From an uncultured Eubacteriales bacterium (GTDB lineage Bacteria > Bacillota > Clostridia > Oscillospirales > Oscillospiraceae): a stretch of 53,782 bases of DNA. The position numbers were made by a program, and so were the translations under genes. The notes under the pieces were generated by a model, which was not told where the DNA came from, searched no databases, and was given only the letters and a program-made list of their open reading frames with translations. Where the stretch lies: assembly GCA_900319275.1 (NCBI GenBank), contig ONNS01000005.1, forward strand, positions 10,717 to 64,498. The letters run 5' to 3'. Shown one piece after another: positions 8,995-17,424 of the stretch (the stretch's first letter is position 1; every line of letters begins with the position of its first letter).

Positions 8995-9090
8995 ACAAAA
9001 GGGCGCTGTTGATTTGACGGTTGACCCTTAATGATTGGTCAAGAAAATGTTGACCGCTCGGGAGCCAGCCGGGCGGTCAACGAGCTTTTA
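8995..9090 (+). ncRNA. Candidate antitoxin RNA, antisense to the 28-residue peptide mRNA
   Basis: The consensus promoter at 8961-8988 would start an RNA near 8995. It contains no reading frame of note, and has an internal stem (TTGACC ... GGTCAA, about 9021-9042) followed by the GTTGACCGC/GCGGTCAAC hairpin and TTTT at 9086-9089. Its last 50 bases are complementary to the 3' end of the minus-strand peptide mRNA. This convergent arrangement is that of TxpA/RatA and BsrG/SR4 in Bacillus. The RNA is inferred, not shown. Confidence 0.5.
9041..9089. terminator. Bidirectional terminator shared by two convergent RNAs
   Basis: GTTGACCGC (9049-9057) pairs with GCGGTCAAC (9073-9081). On the plus strand GAGCTTTT follows; on the minus strand ATTTTCTT follows. 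It therefore can end both the candidate antisense RNA and the peptide mRNA. Confidence 0.7.
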
Positions 9091-9094
9091 AAGC

Positions 9095-9181
9095 TCAATA
9101 AGCCTTTGGTGCTATGTACATCATGATCAAAACGATCACGATGAGGCACAGCAGAAAACGGAAAACTCTCCGCTTACCCAT
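9095..9181 (-). CDS. 28-residue hydrophobic peptide, candidate type I toxin
   Basis: The peptide begins MGKRRVFRF, continues with a hydrophobic core (LLCLIVIVLIMMYIA) and ends PKAY: a basic N-terminus and one membrane span, like small membrane toxins. The ribosome site is excellent (GGGGAGGTGGGG, eight bases before the ATG at 9181). A consensus promoter at 9284-9312 gives a leader of about 95 bases containing a CCGG..CCGG hairpin that could fold over the start region. The stop is followed directly by the shared terminator. It is too short for ordinary gene calling. It could instead be an inert small membrane protein; I recognise no named family. Confidence 0.6.
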   Translation of the reverse strand: MGKRRVFRFLLCLIVIVLIMMYIAPKAY

Positions 9182-9283
9182 AAGCCCCACCTCCCCTCAT
9201 AGGGAAGTGGCCAACCGCCATAGTTTCAACAGCGCATTCCTTTTGCCCGGATTTCTCCGGTGGCCTCTTGCAAGGTTAGCTTT

Positions 9284-9312
9284 ATTCTACCCTTTGCGCC
9301 ATGTTTTGTCAA
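9284..9312 (-). promoter_or_regulatory. Strong promoter of the 28-residue peptide gene
   Basis: On the minus strand TTGACA (9312-9307), 17 bases, TAGAAT (9289-9284). It lies 83 bases beyond the aroF stop codon, so the peptide gene is an independent unit and not a tail of the aroF transcript. Confidence 0.75.
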
Positions 9313-9394
9313 ATTCTAATACTGCCATTTTACAGGACGAGGCGGAGCTGCCCAAGCTGCCGCCTCTCTTCTTTTTTCAAACTGCCGAGCCTGA

Positions 9395-10426
9395 CTACGC
9401 CATCTCGGCCAGTTTGTATATAAATCTCTCGGTTTTCTCCCAGCCGAGACAGGGGTCGGTGATCGACTGCCCGTAGACCCCGCCGCCCACGCTCTGGCAG
9501 CCGTCGACAAGATAACTCTCGACCATCAGCCCCTTGACAAGCTGCCGCAGCATCGGGTTGATGCGCCGGTTGTGCATGACCTCCTCGGCAATGCGCGGCT
9601 GCTCGAGATACTGCTTGCCGGAATTGGCGTGATTCGTGTCGATGATGATGCCGGGGTTTTTCAGCCCCGGGTGCTGCTCGTAGAGCCGGCTGACGGTCAG
9701 AATGTCCTCGTAGTGGTAATTGGGGTGGGTGTGGCCGCCCCTGTCCACATAGCCGCGCAATATGACGTGCGAGAAGGGGTTGCCCTGCGAGTGTACCTCC
9801 CAGCCGCGGTAGATGAAGGTGTGGCGGCTCTGCGCGGCGGTCAGCGCATTCATCAGCACGGAGAGATCGCCGCTCGTCGGATTCTTCATGCCGACAGGCA
9901 CGTCGATGCCGCTCGCCGTCAGGCGGTGCTGCTGGTTTTCCACCGATCGCGCCCCCACCGACACATAGCCGAGCAGGTCGTCGAGATAGCGGTGATTTTC
10001 GGCATACAGCAGTTCGTCAGCGCTGATGAAGCCGGTTTCGCGCACCACGCGCATGTGCAGCTCGCGGATGGCGATGATGCCCTTGAACATATCGGGCTTT
10101 TCCCCGGGATCCGGCTGGTGGAGCATGCCCTTGTAGCCCAGACCGCTCGAGCGCGGCTTGTTGGTGTAGACCCGAGGCACGATGAAAATGCGGTCCTGGA
10201 CCTGCTCCTGCAGCTCGCGCAGGCGCGTCAGATAGTCCAGCACGCTGTCCTGCCGGTCGGCCGAGCAGGGGCCGATGATCAGCAGCAGACGGTCGTCTTC
10301 ACCGCTGAGGATCGCCTCCTCCTGCCGCAGCCGCTCTTCATGGGTGCGGGCCATCTCGGCTGTCAGCGGGTAGAGCTCCTTGACCTCCTTCGGGATCGTA
10401 AGCTTGCGGACAAATTCCAGGTTCAT
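9395..10426 (-). CDS. aroF: 3-deoxy-7-phosphoheptulonate synthase (class I DAHP synthase)
   Basis: 343 residues, the length of the AroF/G/H class. It condenses phosphoenolpyruvate and erythrose 4-phosphate in the first step of aromatic amino acid synthesis. Recognisable blocks are LLIIGPCSADRQDSV (near residue 50), VPRVYTNKPRSSGLGYKG (near 85), PVGMKNPTSGD (near 180), HVILRGYVDRGG and IDTNHANSGKQ (metal and substrate ligands). Residues 1-40 form the usual N-terminal extension that carries feedback regulation. Single gene with its own promoter at 10462-10490; no other shikimate gene is in view, and no T-box or trp leader was seen. Confidence 0.96.
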   Translation of the reverse strand: MNLEFVRKLTIPKEVKELYPLTAEMARTHEERLRQEEAILSGEDDRLLLIIGPCSADRQDSVLDYLTRLRELQEQVQDRIFIVPRVYTNKPRSSGLGYKGMLHQPDPGEKPDMFKGIIAIRELHMRVVRETGFISADELLYAENHRYLDDLLGYVSVGARSVENQQHRLTASGIDVPVGMKNPTSGDLSVLMNALTAAQSRHTFIYRGWEVHSQGNPFSHVILRGYVDRGGHTHPNYHYEDILTVSRLYEQHPGLKNPGIIIDTNHANSGKQYLEQPRIAEEVMHNRRINPMLRQLVKGLMVESYLVDGCQSVGGGVYGQSITDPCLGWEKTERFIYKLAEMA

Positions 10427-10461
10427 AGACTTTCTTCCTTGTCGTGCGTGTATTCTCCATT

Positions 10462-10490
10462 ACTTTACCACGACATACAGGCAGAGGCAA
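10462..10490 (-). promoter_or_regulatory. Promoter of aroF
   Basis: Minus strand TTGCCT (10490-10485), 17 bases, TAAAGT (10467-10462). The ribosome site AAGGAAGAAAG follows shortly before the ATG at 10426. Confidence 0.55.
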
Positions 10491-10562
10491 TAGGTTTTCC
10501 CCGCCAAGGGCAAAACCGGCTGTCAAAAATCGGCGATCTGCCTAAAATCTGAAACTGCTCCA

Positions 10563-10591
10563 TTGACTTGCTTGGGCAGCTGTTGTAGAAT
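10563..10591 (+). promoter_or_regulatory. Promoter of the polyphosphate operon
   Basis: TTGACT at 10563-10568, 17-base spacer, TAGAAT at 10586-10591; about 70 bases before the first gene. No Pho-box-like repeats were recognised. Confidence 0.65.
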
Positions 10592-10660
10592 GACTTCAAA
10601 TAGTTAATAATGTAGAAACGCATTATATCGGATTTATCATACATGGAAGGGGCGAGAAAA

Positions 10661-12166
10661 ATGAAAGAAGATAAAAAAGCCAAAGATACCGCTCAAAGCG
10701 AGGAAAAGAAGGAGAAATCCGGACTCAAACAGGAAATCCGCGAGCTGCGCGAACGACTGATGGCCCAGCAGCAGCTGATCCGGGAGAAGAAGCTGCCGGT
10801 CATCGTGCTGGTCGAGGGCTGGGCCGGGGCCGGCAAGGGCAGTCTGATCGGCGAGCTGATCAGCGAGATCGACCCGCGCTTTTACAACGTCACCTCACCC
10901 GCCGTTGTGCCGGAGGCGGAGGAGCGCTATCCCTTCCTGTATCCCTTCGCCAAGGCGATTCCGGAGAACGGCAAAATCATGTTCTATAACTCCGGCTGGA
11001 TGGAGAGCGCGGTGCGCAAGCTGCTCCGCCGTGACATCACCAAGAAGGAATACCGCGGGCGCGTCCGTCAGGTGCAGGAGTTTGAACGGCAGCTGCGCGA
11101 CGGCGGCTATCTGATGCTCAAGCTCTTCCTGGATATCGGCGAGGACGAGCAGAAAGAGCGTCTGCGCGCGCAGAAGAAGAATTACGAGACCGAGTGGCGC
11201 GTCACCGAGGACGACCTCTGGCAGCACCGCGAATATGAGCTGTTTAAAGAGACCTATAAAGAATTCATGGCCGAGACGGGCGAGACCGTGCCCTGGCACG
11301 TGCTTGACGGCGAAAAGCGCAAAAAGGCCGTGCGCGACGCGCTCCGGCTGCTGGTCGAGCTGATCGACAAAGGACTGGAAGAGGGCCGCTATGTCGGCAA
11401 GCCCTTCAAGGAAAAATTCCCGCTGGTGGCTATGCCGAAGCTCGCCGAGGTCGATCTCTCGCCCACGATCAGCGATGAGGACTATGACGAGCAGCTCAAA
11501 AAGCTGCAGAAGCGTCTGGGCGAGCTCCACAACCTCGTCTACCGCCGTAAGATCCCTGTGGTGCTCTGCTACGAGGGCTGGGACGCGGCCGGCAAGGGCG
11601 GCAACATCCGCCGCATCGCCAAACCTCTCGACCCGCGTGGCTTCGACGTGATGCCGATCGCCTCGCCTGAGCCGCACGAGCTCAACCGCCAGTATCTCTG
11701 GCGCTTCTGGACCAGACTGCCGCGCAGCGGCCACATCTGCATCTTCGATCGCACCTGGTACGGCCGCGTGATGGTCGAGCGGCTCGAGGGCTTCTGCAGC
11801 GAGGACGACTGGAAGCGCGCCTATAACGAGATCAACGAGTTTGAACGCCAGCTGACCGACTGGGGCGCCGTCGTGCTGAAATTCTGGATCCACATCGACC
11901 AGGATACCCAGCTCGCACGCTTCACCGACCGGCAGAACACCCCCGAAAAGCAGTGGAAGCTGACCGAGGAGGACTGGCGCAACCGCGAAAAATGGCCGCA
12001 GTATGAAGCGGCGATCGACGAGATGATCGAGAAGACCAGCACCGAGAACGCCCCCTGGCACATCATCGAATCCAACGACAAGAAATACGCCCGCATCAAG
12101 ACGCTCCGGCTGCTGATCGACGCGCTGGAGAAGGCCTGCGAAAAACATATCGCGAGAGGACTGTAA
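10661..12166 (+). CDS. pap: Two-domain PPK2-type polyphosphate:nucleotide phosphotransferase
   Basis: 501 residues made of two PPK2 domains (about 20-245 and 275-500), the layout of polyphosphate:AMP phosphotransferases, which use polyphosphate to phosphorylate AMP (or nucleotides) in the cytosol. The second domain is complete: Walker A EGWDAAGKGGN and lid motif FDRTWYGRV. The first has Walker A EGWAGAGKGS but YNSGWMESAV where the lid motif should be, so it is probably structural, as in characterised two-domain members. The ATG at 10661 is chosen because GGAAGGGG precedes it by eight bases; 10643 is also in frame. The next gene, ppk, follows after eight bases. The exact nucleotide acceptor cannot be read from sequence. 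Confidence 0.9.
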   Translation: MKEDKKAKDTAQSEEKKEKSGLKQEIRELRERLMAQQQLIREKKLPVIVLVEGWAGAGKGSLIGELISEIDPRFYNVTSPAVVPEAEERYPFLYPFAKAIPENGKIMFYNSGWMESAVRKLLRRDITKKEYRGRVRQVQEFERQLRDGGYLMLKLFLDIGEDEQKERLRAQKKNYETEWRVTEDDLWQHREYELFKETYKEFMAETGETVPWHVLDGEKRKKAVRDALRLLVELIDKGLEEGRYVGKPFKEKFPLVAMPKLAEVDLSPTISDEDYDEQLKKLQKRLGELHNLVYRRKIPVVLCYEGWDAAGKGGNIRRIAKPLDPRGFDVMPIASPEPHELNRQYLWRFWTRLPRSGHICIFDRTWYGRVMVERLEGFCSEDDWKRAYNEINEFERQLTDWGAVVLKFWIHIDQDTQLARFTDRQNTPEKQWKLTEEDWRNREKWPQYEAAIDEMIEKTSTENAPWHIIESNDKKYARIKTLRLLIDALEKACEKHIARGL

Positions 12167-12174
12167 CACACACC

Positions 12175-14529
12175 ATGGCAGAGAAAGAGAAAAAAACCGC
12201 CGCGGAGGAGCCCAGTTGCTTTATAAACCGCGAGATCAGCTGGCTGGCCTTCAACGAACGCGTGCTGCTGGAGGCGGCCGACACCACGGTGCCGCTGCTC
12301 GAGCGGCTGAAGTTCCTGATGATTTACCAGTCGAACCTGGAGGAATTCTACCGTGTGCGCATCGGCATCCTGACCCACCGCGCCATGCTCGAGCCCAACA
12401 AGCGCGACGCCGTCACCGATATGCGCCCGAGCGAGACCATCGCCGAGGTGCTGCGCATCACGCGCGAGCAGCAGGCGCTCAGCGAGAGCGTGTGGAAGGC
12501 CATCCGCGCCGAGCTCCACAACGACGGCATCGAGGTGCTGGATTTCAAAAAGGTCAGCAAGGTCGACGAGCTGATGAGCAAAAAGCTCTTCGGCGATATC
12601 CGGGATATGCTGTTCCCCAAGTATGTCGAGCCCGATCAGCCGCTGCCCTTTTTGTGGGGGCAGGAGTCCTATCTGATCGCCTTCCTCGGCGACAGCAAAT
12701 CGATCGGACGCCTGTGCGTCATCCCGCTGCACCGTCTGCCGGCCTACATGAGCTTTGAGATCGAGGGCAAGCAGAAGATCGTCATGACAAACCACCTCGT
12801 GCGGCATTTCCTTCCACTGCTGCTGAAAAAGGAGACGATCCGCGAATCGGCCATCGTGCGCGTCACGCGCAATGCCGACGTGCTGCTCTCCGCGGCCGAG
12901 GACAGCGACCTGCGCGCGAAGATGGCCACGATGCTCACCAAGCGCAAGCGCGAGCAGATCGTGCGTGTGCGCATCTACGGCAAGCTGAGTGACCCTGCCC
13001 GCGGCCTGCTGCTCAAAAAGCTGAAGGTGCAGGAGAACATCGTCTTTAATACCACGATCCCCTTCAACCTGTCCTTCCGCTCCTGCATCCAGAAGCGCGA
13101 TGGCTACAGCTACCCCGACCGCCGTCCCGCGCGCGAGATCGGGCTGCAGAAGGGCCAGTATTTTCAGTATATCGAGAAGCATGACCTGCTGCTGAGCTAT
13201 CCTTTCCAGAGCATGCTGAATTTTGTGGATCTGATCTACGAGGCCGCCGACGATCCGGAGGTGCTCTCGATCAAGATCACGCTCTACCGCATGTCGGCCA
13301 GCAGCAAGATCGCCGCGGCCCTGGCCTACGCGGCCGACAAGGGCAAGGACGTGCTCTGCCTGCTCGAGCTGCGCGCCCGCTTTGACGAGCAGAACAACAT
13401 CGACTATTCCGAGATGCTCGAGGATGCGGGCTGCCGCGTGATCTACGGCCTGCCCGAGCATAAGGTGCACTCAAAGCTCTGCGTCATCACACGCCAGCAC
13501 GAGGGCAACATCTCCTACATCACCCAGGTCGGCACCGGCAACTATAACGAGGTCACCAGCGAGCAGTACACCGACCTCTCGCTGATCACGGCCAATCCCG
13601 CCGCCGGCGAGGACGCCGAGGCCACCTTCGCCGCGCTCGTCAACGCCGAGCTGCCGCCCGAGACGAAATTCCTCTGGGTCGCGCCGCTGAGCTTCAAGAG
13701 CCGCGTGCTCGAATTCCTCGATGCCGAGATCGCCAAGGGCACACGCGGCCACGTCGCCATCAAGGCCAACGCCGTCAACAACGCCGAGGTCATGCAGAAG
13801 CTTATCGAGTGCTCCCAGAGCGGCGTGAAGGTCGAGCTTTTCATCCGCGGCATCTGCAGCCTGCTGCCCGGCATCCCCGGCAAGACCGAAAATATCACGG
13901 TCACCTCGGTCGTCGGCCGCTGGCTCGAGCACTCGCGCATCTACAGCTTCGGCGACGGGAACGAGCAGCGCATCTTCATCGGCTCCGGCGACCTGCTGAA
14001 CCGCAATCTCGAGCGCCGCGTCGAGGCCTTTATCGAGGCCGTCACGCCCGATACGCGCGCGCAGCTCAATACGATCCTCGACGCACTGCGCGCGGATAAA
14101 GAAAAATCCCGCACGATGCAGCCCGACGGCCGCTATCTGCGCGAGGAGGGCGGCGAGGGGACCTCGTCCCAGGAGGCGCTCTACCAGTATTTCTCGAATT
14201 ACCGTGTGACGATGCCGGCGGCACCGGCTGATAGCACAGCGGCTGCGGAGAGCGCGGAGATCGCGGAGACGGATGCCCCCATGCCCGAACAGAGCCCCGC
14301 GCCGGTTGAACCGAGCGCAGCGGCCACAGCTGCGGCTGCGCCTGCCGTATCCATTGCGGAAGCGCCAGCCGTTGCGCCGGCCCCGGCTCCGGCCGCAAGC
14401 GCGGAAGCCGCTGCGCCTGCGCCGGTCGTACCGCCGGTTGCACAGCCGGTCGTGCCTGCTGTGTCCGCGCCCGAGGTCGAAGTCCCGAAGGGCTTCTGGC
14501 AGCGGCTCAAATGGGTGCTGAAGGGCTGA
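12175..14529 (+). CDS. ppk: Polyphosphate kinase 1 with Ala/Pro-rich tail
   Basis: 784 residues. It reversibly builds polyphosphate from ATP. The N domain (SCFINREISWLAFNERVL), head domain and the two phospholipase D-like C domains are present; the autophosphorylated histidine is in GLPEHKVHSKLCV and the second in EHSRIYSFGDG. The family usually ends near residue 690; here about 90 extra residues rich in Ala, Pro, Val and Glu follow from about 690, ending in a basic KGFWQRLKWVLKG amphipathic segment that could touch the membrane. It begins eight bases after the PPK2 gene with only a weak ribosome site (AGAGGAC), suggesting translational coupling. Together the pair makes and spends polyphosphate. 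Confidence 0.96.
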   Translation: MAEKEKKTAAEEPSCFINREISWLAFNERVLLEAADTTVPLLERLKFLMIYQSNLEEFYRVRIGILTHRAMLEPNKRDAVTDMRPSETIAEVLRITREQQALSESVWKAIRAELHNDGIEVLDFKKVSKVDELMSKKLFGDIRDMLFPKYVEPDQPLPFLWGQESYLIAFLGDSKSIGRLCVIPLHRLPAYMSFEIEGKQKIVMTNHLVRHFLPLLLKKETIRESAIVRVTRNADVLLSAAEDSDLRAKMATMLTKRKREQIVRVRIYGKLSDPARGLLLKKLKVQENIVFNTTIPFNLSFRSCIQKRDGYSYPDRRPAREIGLQKGQYFQYIEKHDLLLSYPFQSMLNFVDLIYEAADDPEVLSIKITLYRMSASSKIAAALAYAADKGKDVLCLLELRARFDEQNNIDYSEMLEDAGCRVIYGLPEHKVHSKLCVITRQHEGNISYITQVGTGNYNEVTSEQYTDLSLITANPAAGEDAEATFAALVNAELPPETKFLWVAPLSFKSRVLEFLDAEIAKGTRGHVAIKANAVNNAEVMQKLIECSQSGVKVELFIRGICSLLPGIPGKTENITVTSVVGRWLEHSRIYSFGDGNEQRIFIGSGDLLNRNLERRVEAFIEAVTPDTRAQLNTILDALRADKEKSRTMQPDGRYLREEGGEGTSSQEALYQYFSNYRVTMPAAPADSTAAAESAEIAETDAPMPEQSPAPVEPSAAATAAAAPAVSIAEAPAVAPAPAPAASAEAAAPAPVVPPVAQPVVPAVSAPEVEVPKGFWQRLKWVLKG

Positions 14530-14585
14530 TAAATAATATGGGTATCGGCTATTTTATCAAGCACGAATCCTAATTAAGTTTTCTT

Positions 14586-14714
14586 GGCTCGCCCCCGCCG
14601 CAAGGCGAGGGGAGAGCTGGCGCGCAGCGCCTGAGAGGGGCATTCCTGTGCGGATGGCGGCCTCTCTCCGTCACTTCGTGACACCTCTCCCCGACGCTTA
14701 CGCGAGGCAAGAGC
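14586..14714. repeat. Hairpin-rich inverted cassette between ppk and the ROK kinase
   Basis: The ends are imperfect inverted copies (GGCTCGCC...GGCGAGGGGAGAG and CTCTCCCC...GCGAGGCAAGAGC). Inside are several short hairpins with tiny loops, e.g. GTCACTTCGTGAC at about 14669 and GGCGC/GCGCC near 14620. It has no open frame with a ribosome site. It resembles the other nested hairpin cassettes in this window and probably also ends ppk transcription. Confidence 0.6.
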
Positions 14715-14785
14715 TATGGCGTCTGACGACAGTCGATACGCAGAATAAAAAATCTTCCGCCATGCGGAAGCAGGGAGGTAACACT

Positions 14786-15751
14786 ATGGCTGAATCCTAT
14801 TGCATATGCCTGGACGTCGGTGGGACCAAGGTCCTGGGCGCGATCTTCAACGAGAAGAAGGAGATCATCTACCGGCTGAAAAAGCGCTCCAAAGCAGAGG
14901 GCGGCGAGAGCCAGAACGTCGAGAAGGTCATCGTCAGCGTCGTCGAAGAGATGATCAAGGAGTCCGGCATCAAGCGGGACAAGATCAAGGCCATCGCGTC
15001 CTGCGCGCCCGGCGTCATCGACCAGACGCGCGGTGTTGTGCTCTTTACGCCGAACCTGCCCTGGCGCGACTACGACATGAAGAGCGCGATGGAAAAGAAG
15101 TTCGGCATCCCGTTCTTCGTCGGCAACGACGTGAACCTGGGCGTCCTCGGCGAGTATAAGTACGGCGCGGCCCAGGGTTACCGCAACATCGTGGGCTTCT
15201 TCGTCGGCACCGGCATGGGCGGCGGACTTGTCCTCAACGGCGAGCTCTACACCGGCAACCAGTTTAAGGCCGCCGAGTACGGCCACATGATCCTCGACCC
15301 CGAGGGACCGCTGTGCAACTGCGGGCAGCGCGGCTGTCTCGAGACCTTCTCGAGCAAGCAGGGCATGAGCGCCTATATCCGCCAGCAGGTCGGCCGCGGC
15401 CGCGAGAGCCTGATGGCCGACGCCGTCAAGGATGGGCCGTTCCGCAGCAAGTACCTGAAAAAGGCGCTCGCCGCCAAAGACGCCGTGGCCACGGAGGCCG
15501 TGGACCGCGCCTGCCACTATCTCGCGATTGCGACCGGCAACATGATCAACACCTTCTCGCCCGACCTCGTGGTCTACGGCGGCGGCGTGATCGAGGCTGT
15601 GGGCGACGTCTTCCTCAAGAAGATCCTCGCCGAGGTTGACCGCTACTGCATGCCGCAGATCCGCTCGAGCGTCGATATCAAGATCGCCGCTCTCGGCGAC
15701 GATTCGATCCTCTACGGCGACCTTGCGCTGATCGAAGAAAACCTGAAGTAA
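14786..15751 (+). CDS. ROK-family sugar kinase (glucokinase-like)
   Basis: 321 residues. The phosphate-binding start CLDVGGTKVLGAIF (near residue 8), the sugar/ATP block GVLGEYKYGAAQG, GFFVGTGMGGG and the ROK zinc site CNCGQRGCLE are all present, so it should be an active kinase, most likely of glucose or a related hexose. The true start is the ATG at 14786 (GGGAGG eight bases before); upstream in-frame ATGs fall inside the hairpin cassette. It is a single gene followed by a strong stem (15813-15858). Substrate cannot be fixed among glucose, mannose, allose and N-acetyl sugars. Confidence 0.92.
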   Translation: MAESYCICLDVGGTKVLGAIFNEKKEIIYRLKKRSKAEGGESQNVEKVIVSVVEEMIKESGIKRDKIKAIASCAPGVIDQTRGVVLFTPNLPWRDYDMKSAMEKKFGIPFFVGNDVNLGVLGEYKYGAAQGYRNIVGFFVGTGMGGGLVLNGELYTGNQFKAAEYGHMILDPEGPLCNCGQRGCLETFSSKQGMSAYIRQQVGRGRESLMADAVKDGPFRSKYLKKALAAKDAVATEAVDRACHYLAIATGNMINTFSPDLVVYGGGVIEAVGDVFLKKILAEVDRYCMPQIRSSVDIKIAALGDDSILYGDLALIEENLK

Positions 15752-15762
15752 GAACAGATGGC

Positions 15763-15903
15763 GTAGGGGCGACCCTTGCGGTCGCCCGTGCTCAATTATC
15801 TATTAGCATAAGAAATGTGAGGTATAATCGCAATATCTGCGAAATACCTCACATTTTTCATGTTTTCTGATAGCGTGCGGGCGACCGCAAGGGTCGCCCC
15901 TAC
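15763..15903. repeat. CGTAGGG-type palindromic element enclosing a terminator
   Basis: The left end CGTAGGGGCGACCCTTGCGG (from 15762) and the right end CCGCAAGGGTCGCCCCTAC (15885-15903) are long, near-perfect inverted repeats; each end is itself a hairpin (GGGCGACC/GGTCGCCC). They enclose the terminator stem at 15813-15858. Confidence 0.85.
15813..15858. terminator. Terminator between the ROK kinase and coaX
   Basis: AAATGTGAGGTAT (15813-15825) and ATACCTCACATTT (15844-15856) pair perfectly, with an A run on one side and T run on the other, so it can serve both convergent genes. Confidence 0.85.
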
Positions 15904-15937
15904 ATTTACCGGACGTATTTGCCCTTCAGCAAGGAAA

Positions 15938-16702
15938 TCAGCAGTTTTTCTGGTACAAATGCCACAGGCCTTTGAGCAGCAGATCGTCGTCGCAGACGAT
16001 TTCATGCGTGCAGCACGAGACGATGCTCGAGGCAAGACCGCCGGTGGCGATCAGATGGCAGGGCATGCCGAGCTCGCTCTCCATGCGGTCGATCATGCCG
16101 TCGATCATTGCGGCGCTGCCGTAGACGGCGCCGGAGCGCATGCAGTCGACCGTGTTGGTGGCGATGCATTTTTTCGGCGGGACGATCGAGATATTGGGCA
16201 GCAGGCTGGTGCCCGCGGCCAGCGCGTTGTACGAGAGCTTCACGCCCGGCAGGATCGCGCCGCCTCGAAAGCACTTGTCCTTGTCGACCACGGTGATCGT
16301 TGTGGCGGTCCCGAGGTCGATCACGATCGCAGGCGTGCCGTAATAGGCGATCGCGGCCACGCCGCCGACCACAAGGTCGCAGCCGAGCGTGCCGGGATCG
16401 TCGATGCGGACGTTCATGCCGGTCTTCACGCCGGGACCGACGACCAGGCAGTTCACGCCGGTCAGACGCGAGATGGCGATAGAGAGCGCCTCGGTCACGG
16501 AGGGGACCACCGAGGAGAGGATCGCACCTTCGAACGCCTGAAAGTCGATGCCGAAGACATCGAAGAGCTCTTTGAGCGTGATGGCGTACTCGGCCGCGGT
16601 CTTGCGATCGTCGGTGTGCAGCCGCACCGTATTGACGATGCGGCCCTCTTCGATGCAGCCGAGGACGATATTGGTATTGCCGACGTCAACTGCGAGAATC
16701 AT
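15938..16702 (-). CDS. coaX: Type III pantothenate kinase
   Basis: 254 residues, normal for CoaX. It phosphorylates pantothenate, the first step of coenzyme A synthesis, and is insensitive to CoA feedback. The N-terminal phosphate loop DVGNTNIV (residues 6-13), the substrate block GVDRxxN-like region VGPGVKTGMN and DLGTATTITVV are visible. The ATG at 16702 is chosen (AAGGACAGG upstream); the frame continues to 16735. Its start lies four bases after the stop of an ECF transporter S component, so the two are probably one operon: uptake then trapping of the vitamin. Confidence 0.95.
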   Translation of the reverse strand: MILAVDVGNTNIVLGCIEEGRIVNTVRLHTDDRKTAAEYAITLKELFDVFGIDFQAFEGAILSSVVPSVTEALSIAISRLTGVNCLVVGPGVKTGMNVRIDDPGTLGCDLVVGGVAAIAYYGTPAIVIDLGTATTITVVDKDKCFRGGAILPGVKLSYNALAAGTSLLPNISIVPPKKCIATNTVDCMRSGAVYGSAAMIDGMIDRMESELGMPCHLIATGGLASSIVSCCTHEIVCDDDLLLKGLWHLYQKNC

Positions 16703-16706
16703 AGGA

Positions 16707-17288
16707 TTACCTGTCCTTTCTGCCAAGCTTGACAAGACGCAGGATCACGGGGCTGAGCACAAGGTCGATCGCGAGCTCCACAAGGAAGTTCAAACCGACC
16801 ATGCCGGTGACCATAAAGGTACCGGCGTTCTCAAAGCCCGCAGCGGCGGCCCACTCGTTGATGAGCGGCATAAAGAATAACCGGCAGCCCACGAGGAACA
16901 GCCCGGTGTTCACGACGGGAAACACGATCGAGGCGGCCAGAACGGCGATCCACTCGTTTTTCTCCGCCAGTGCCTTGTAGCAAAGGCCCGAGAGAAAGCC
17001 GCCGCAGATGCCCTTGAGCATGACTGTCAGAATGGTGCCGATGGGGCTGACGGGCATGAAGAGCGCCGTATCGGTGAACATCACGACGAGACCGAACACG
17101 CCGCCGAGCCACGCGCCGGCCGCGGGGCCGTAGAGCGCGGCGCCGACGATGATCGGCACGGCCGTCAGCGAGATCGAGAAGGGCCCGAGCTTGATGAAGG
17201 CGCCCATCAGCTGCAGCACGACAACGAGGGCCGTGAACAGCGCAAGGCCGGTGAGGGTGCGGGTGTCCATGCGTTTGCTTTTTTCCAT
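16707..17288 (-). CDS. ECF transporter S component, probably for pantothenate
   Basis: 193 residues with about six hydrophobic segments. The stretch GLALFTALVVVLQLMG, the block VPIIVGAALYGPAAG and GGVFGLVVMFTD are typical of the PF12822 substrate-specificity (S) components of energy-coupling factor transporters. S components bind one vitamin in the membrane and work with a shared EcfA/A'/T module encoded elsewhere. The four-base spacing to coaX suggests pantothenate as substrate (as for PanT); this is inference from context. Start at 17288 (AAGGAA before ATG). Confidence 0.88.
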   Translation of the reverse strand: MEKSKRMDTRTLTGLALFTALVVVLQLMGAFIKLGPFSISLTAVPIIVGAALYGPAAGAWLGGVFGLVVMFTDTALFMPVSPIGTILTVMLKGICGGFLSGLCYKALAEKNEWIAVLAASIVFPVVNTGLFLVGCRLFFMPLINEWAAAAGFENAGTFMVTGMVGLNFLVELAIDLVLSPVILRLVKLGRKDR

Positions 17289-17383
17289 ATTCAATTCCTT
17301 TCTGCTGTCGCCCCGCTCAGGCCGGGTGCGGCGCAGATACAATATAATACGCATGGGGGAAAATGTCAACGGAAGATAATAAA

Positions 17384-17413
17384 CGTCCTCTTCCGCGGAT
17401 GCGGAAGAGGACG
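17384..17413 (-). terminator. Terminator of the polysaccharide deacetylase gene
   Basis: CGTCCTCTTCCGC (17384-17396) pairs perfectly with GCGGAAGAGGACG (17401-17413). On the minus strand it is followed by TTTATTATCTT, and it lies 12 bases after the deacetylase stop. Confidence 0.85.
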
Positions 17414-17424
17414 AAAGAGAAATG

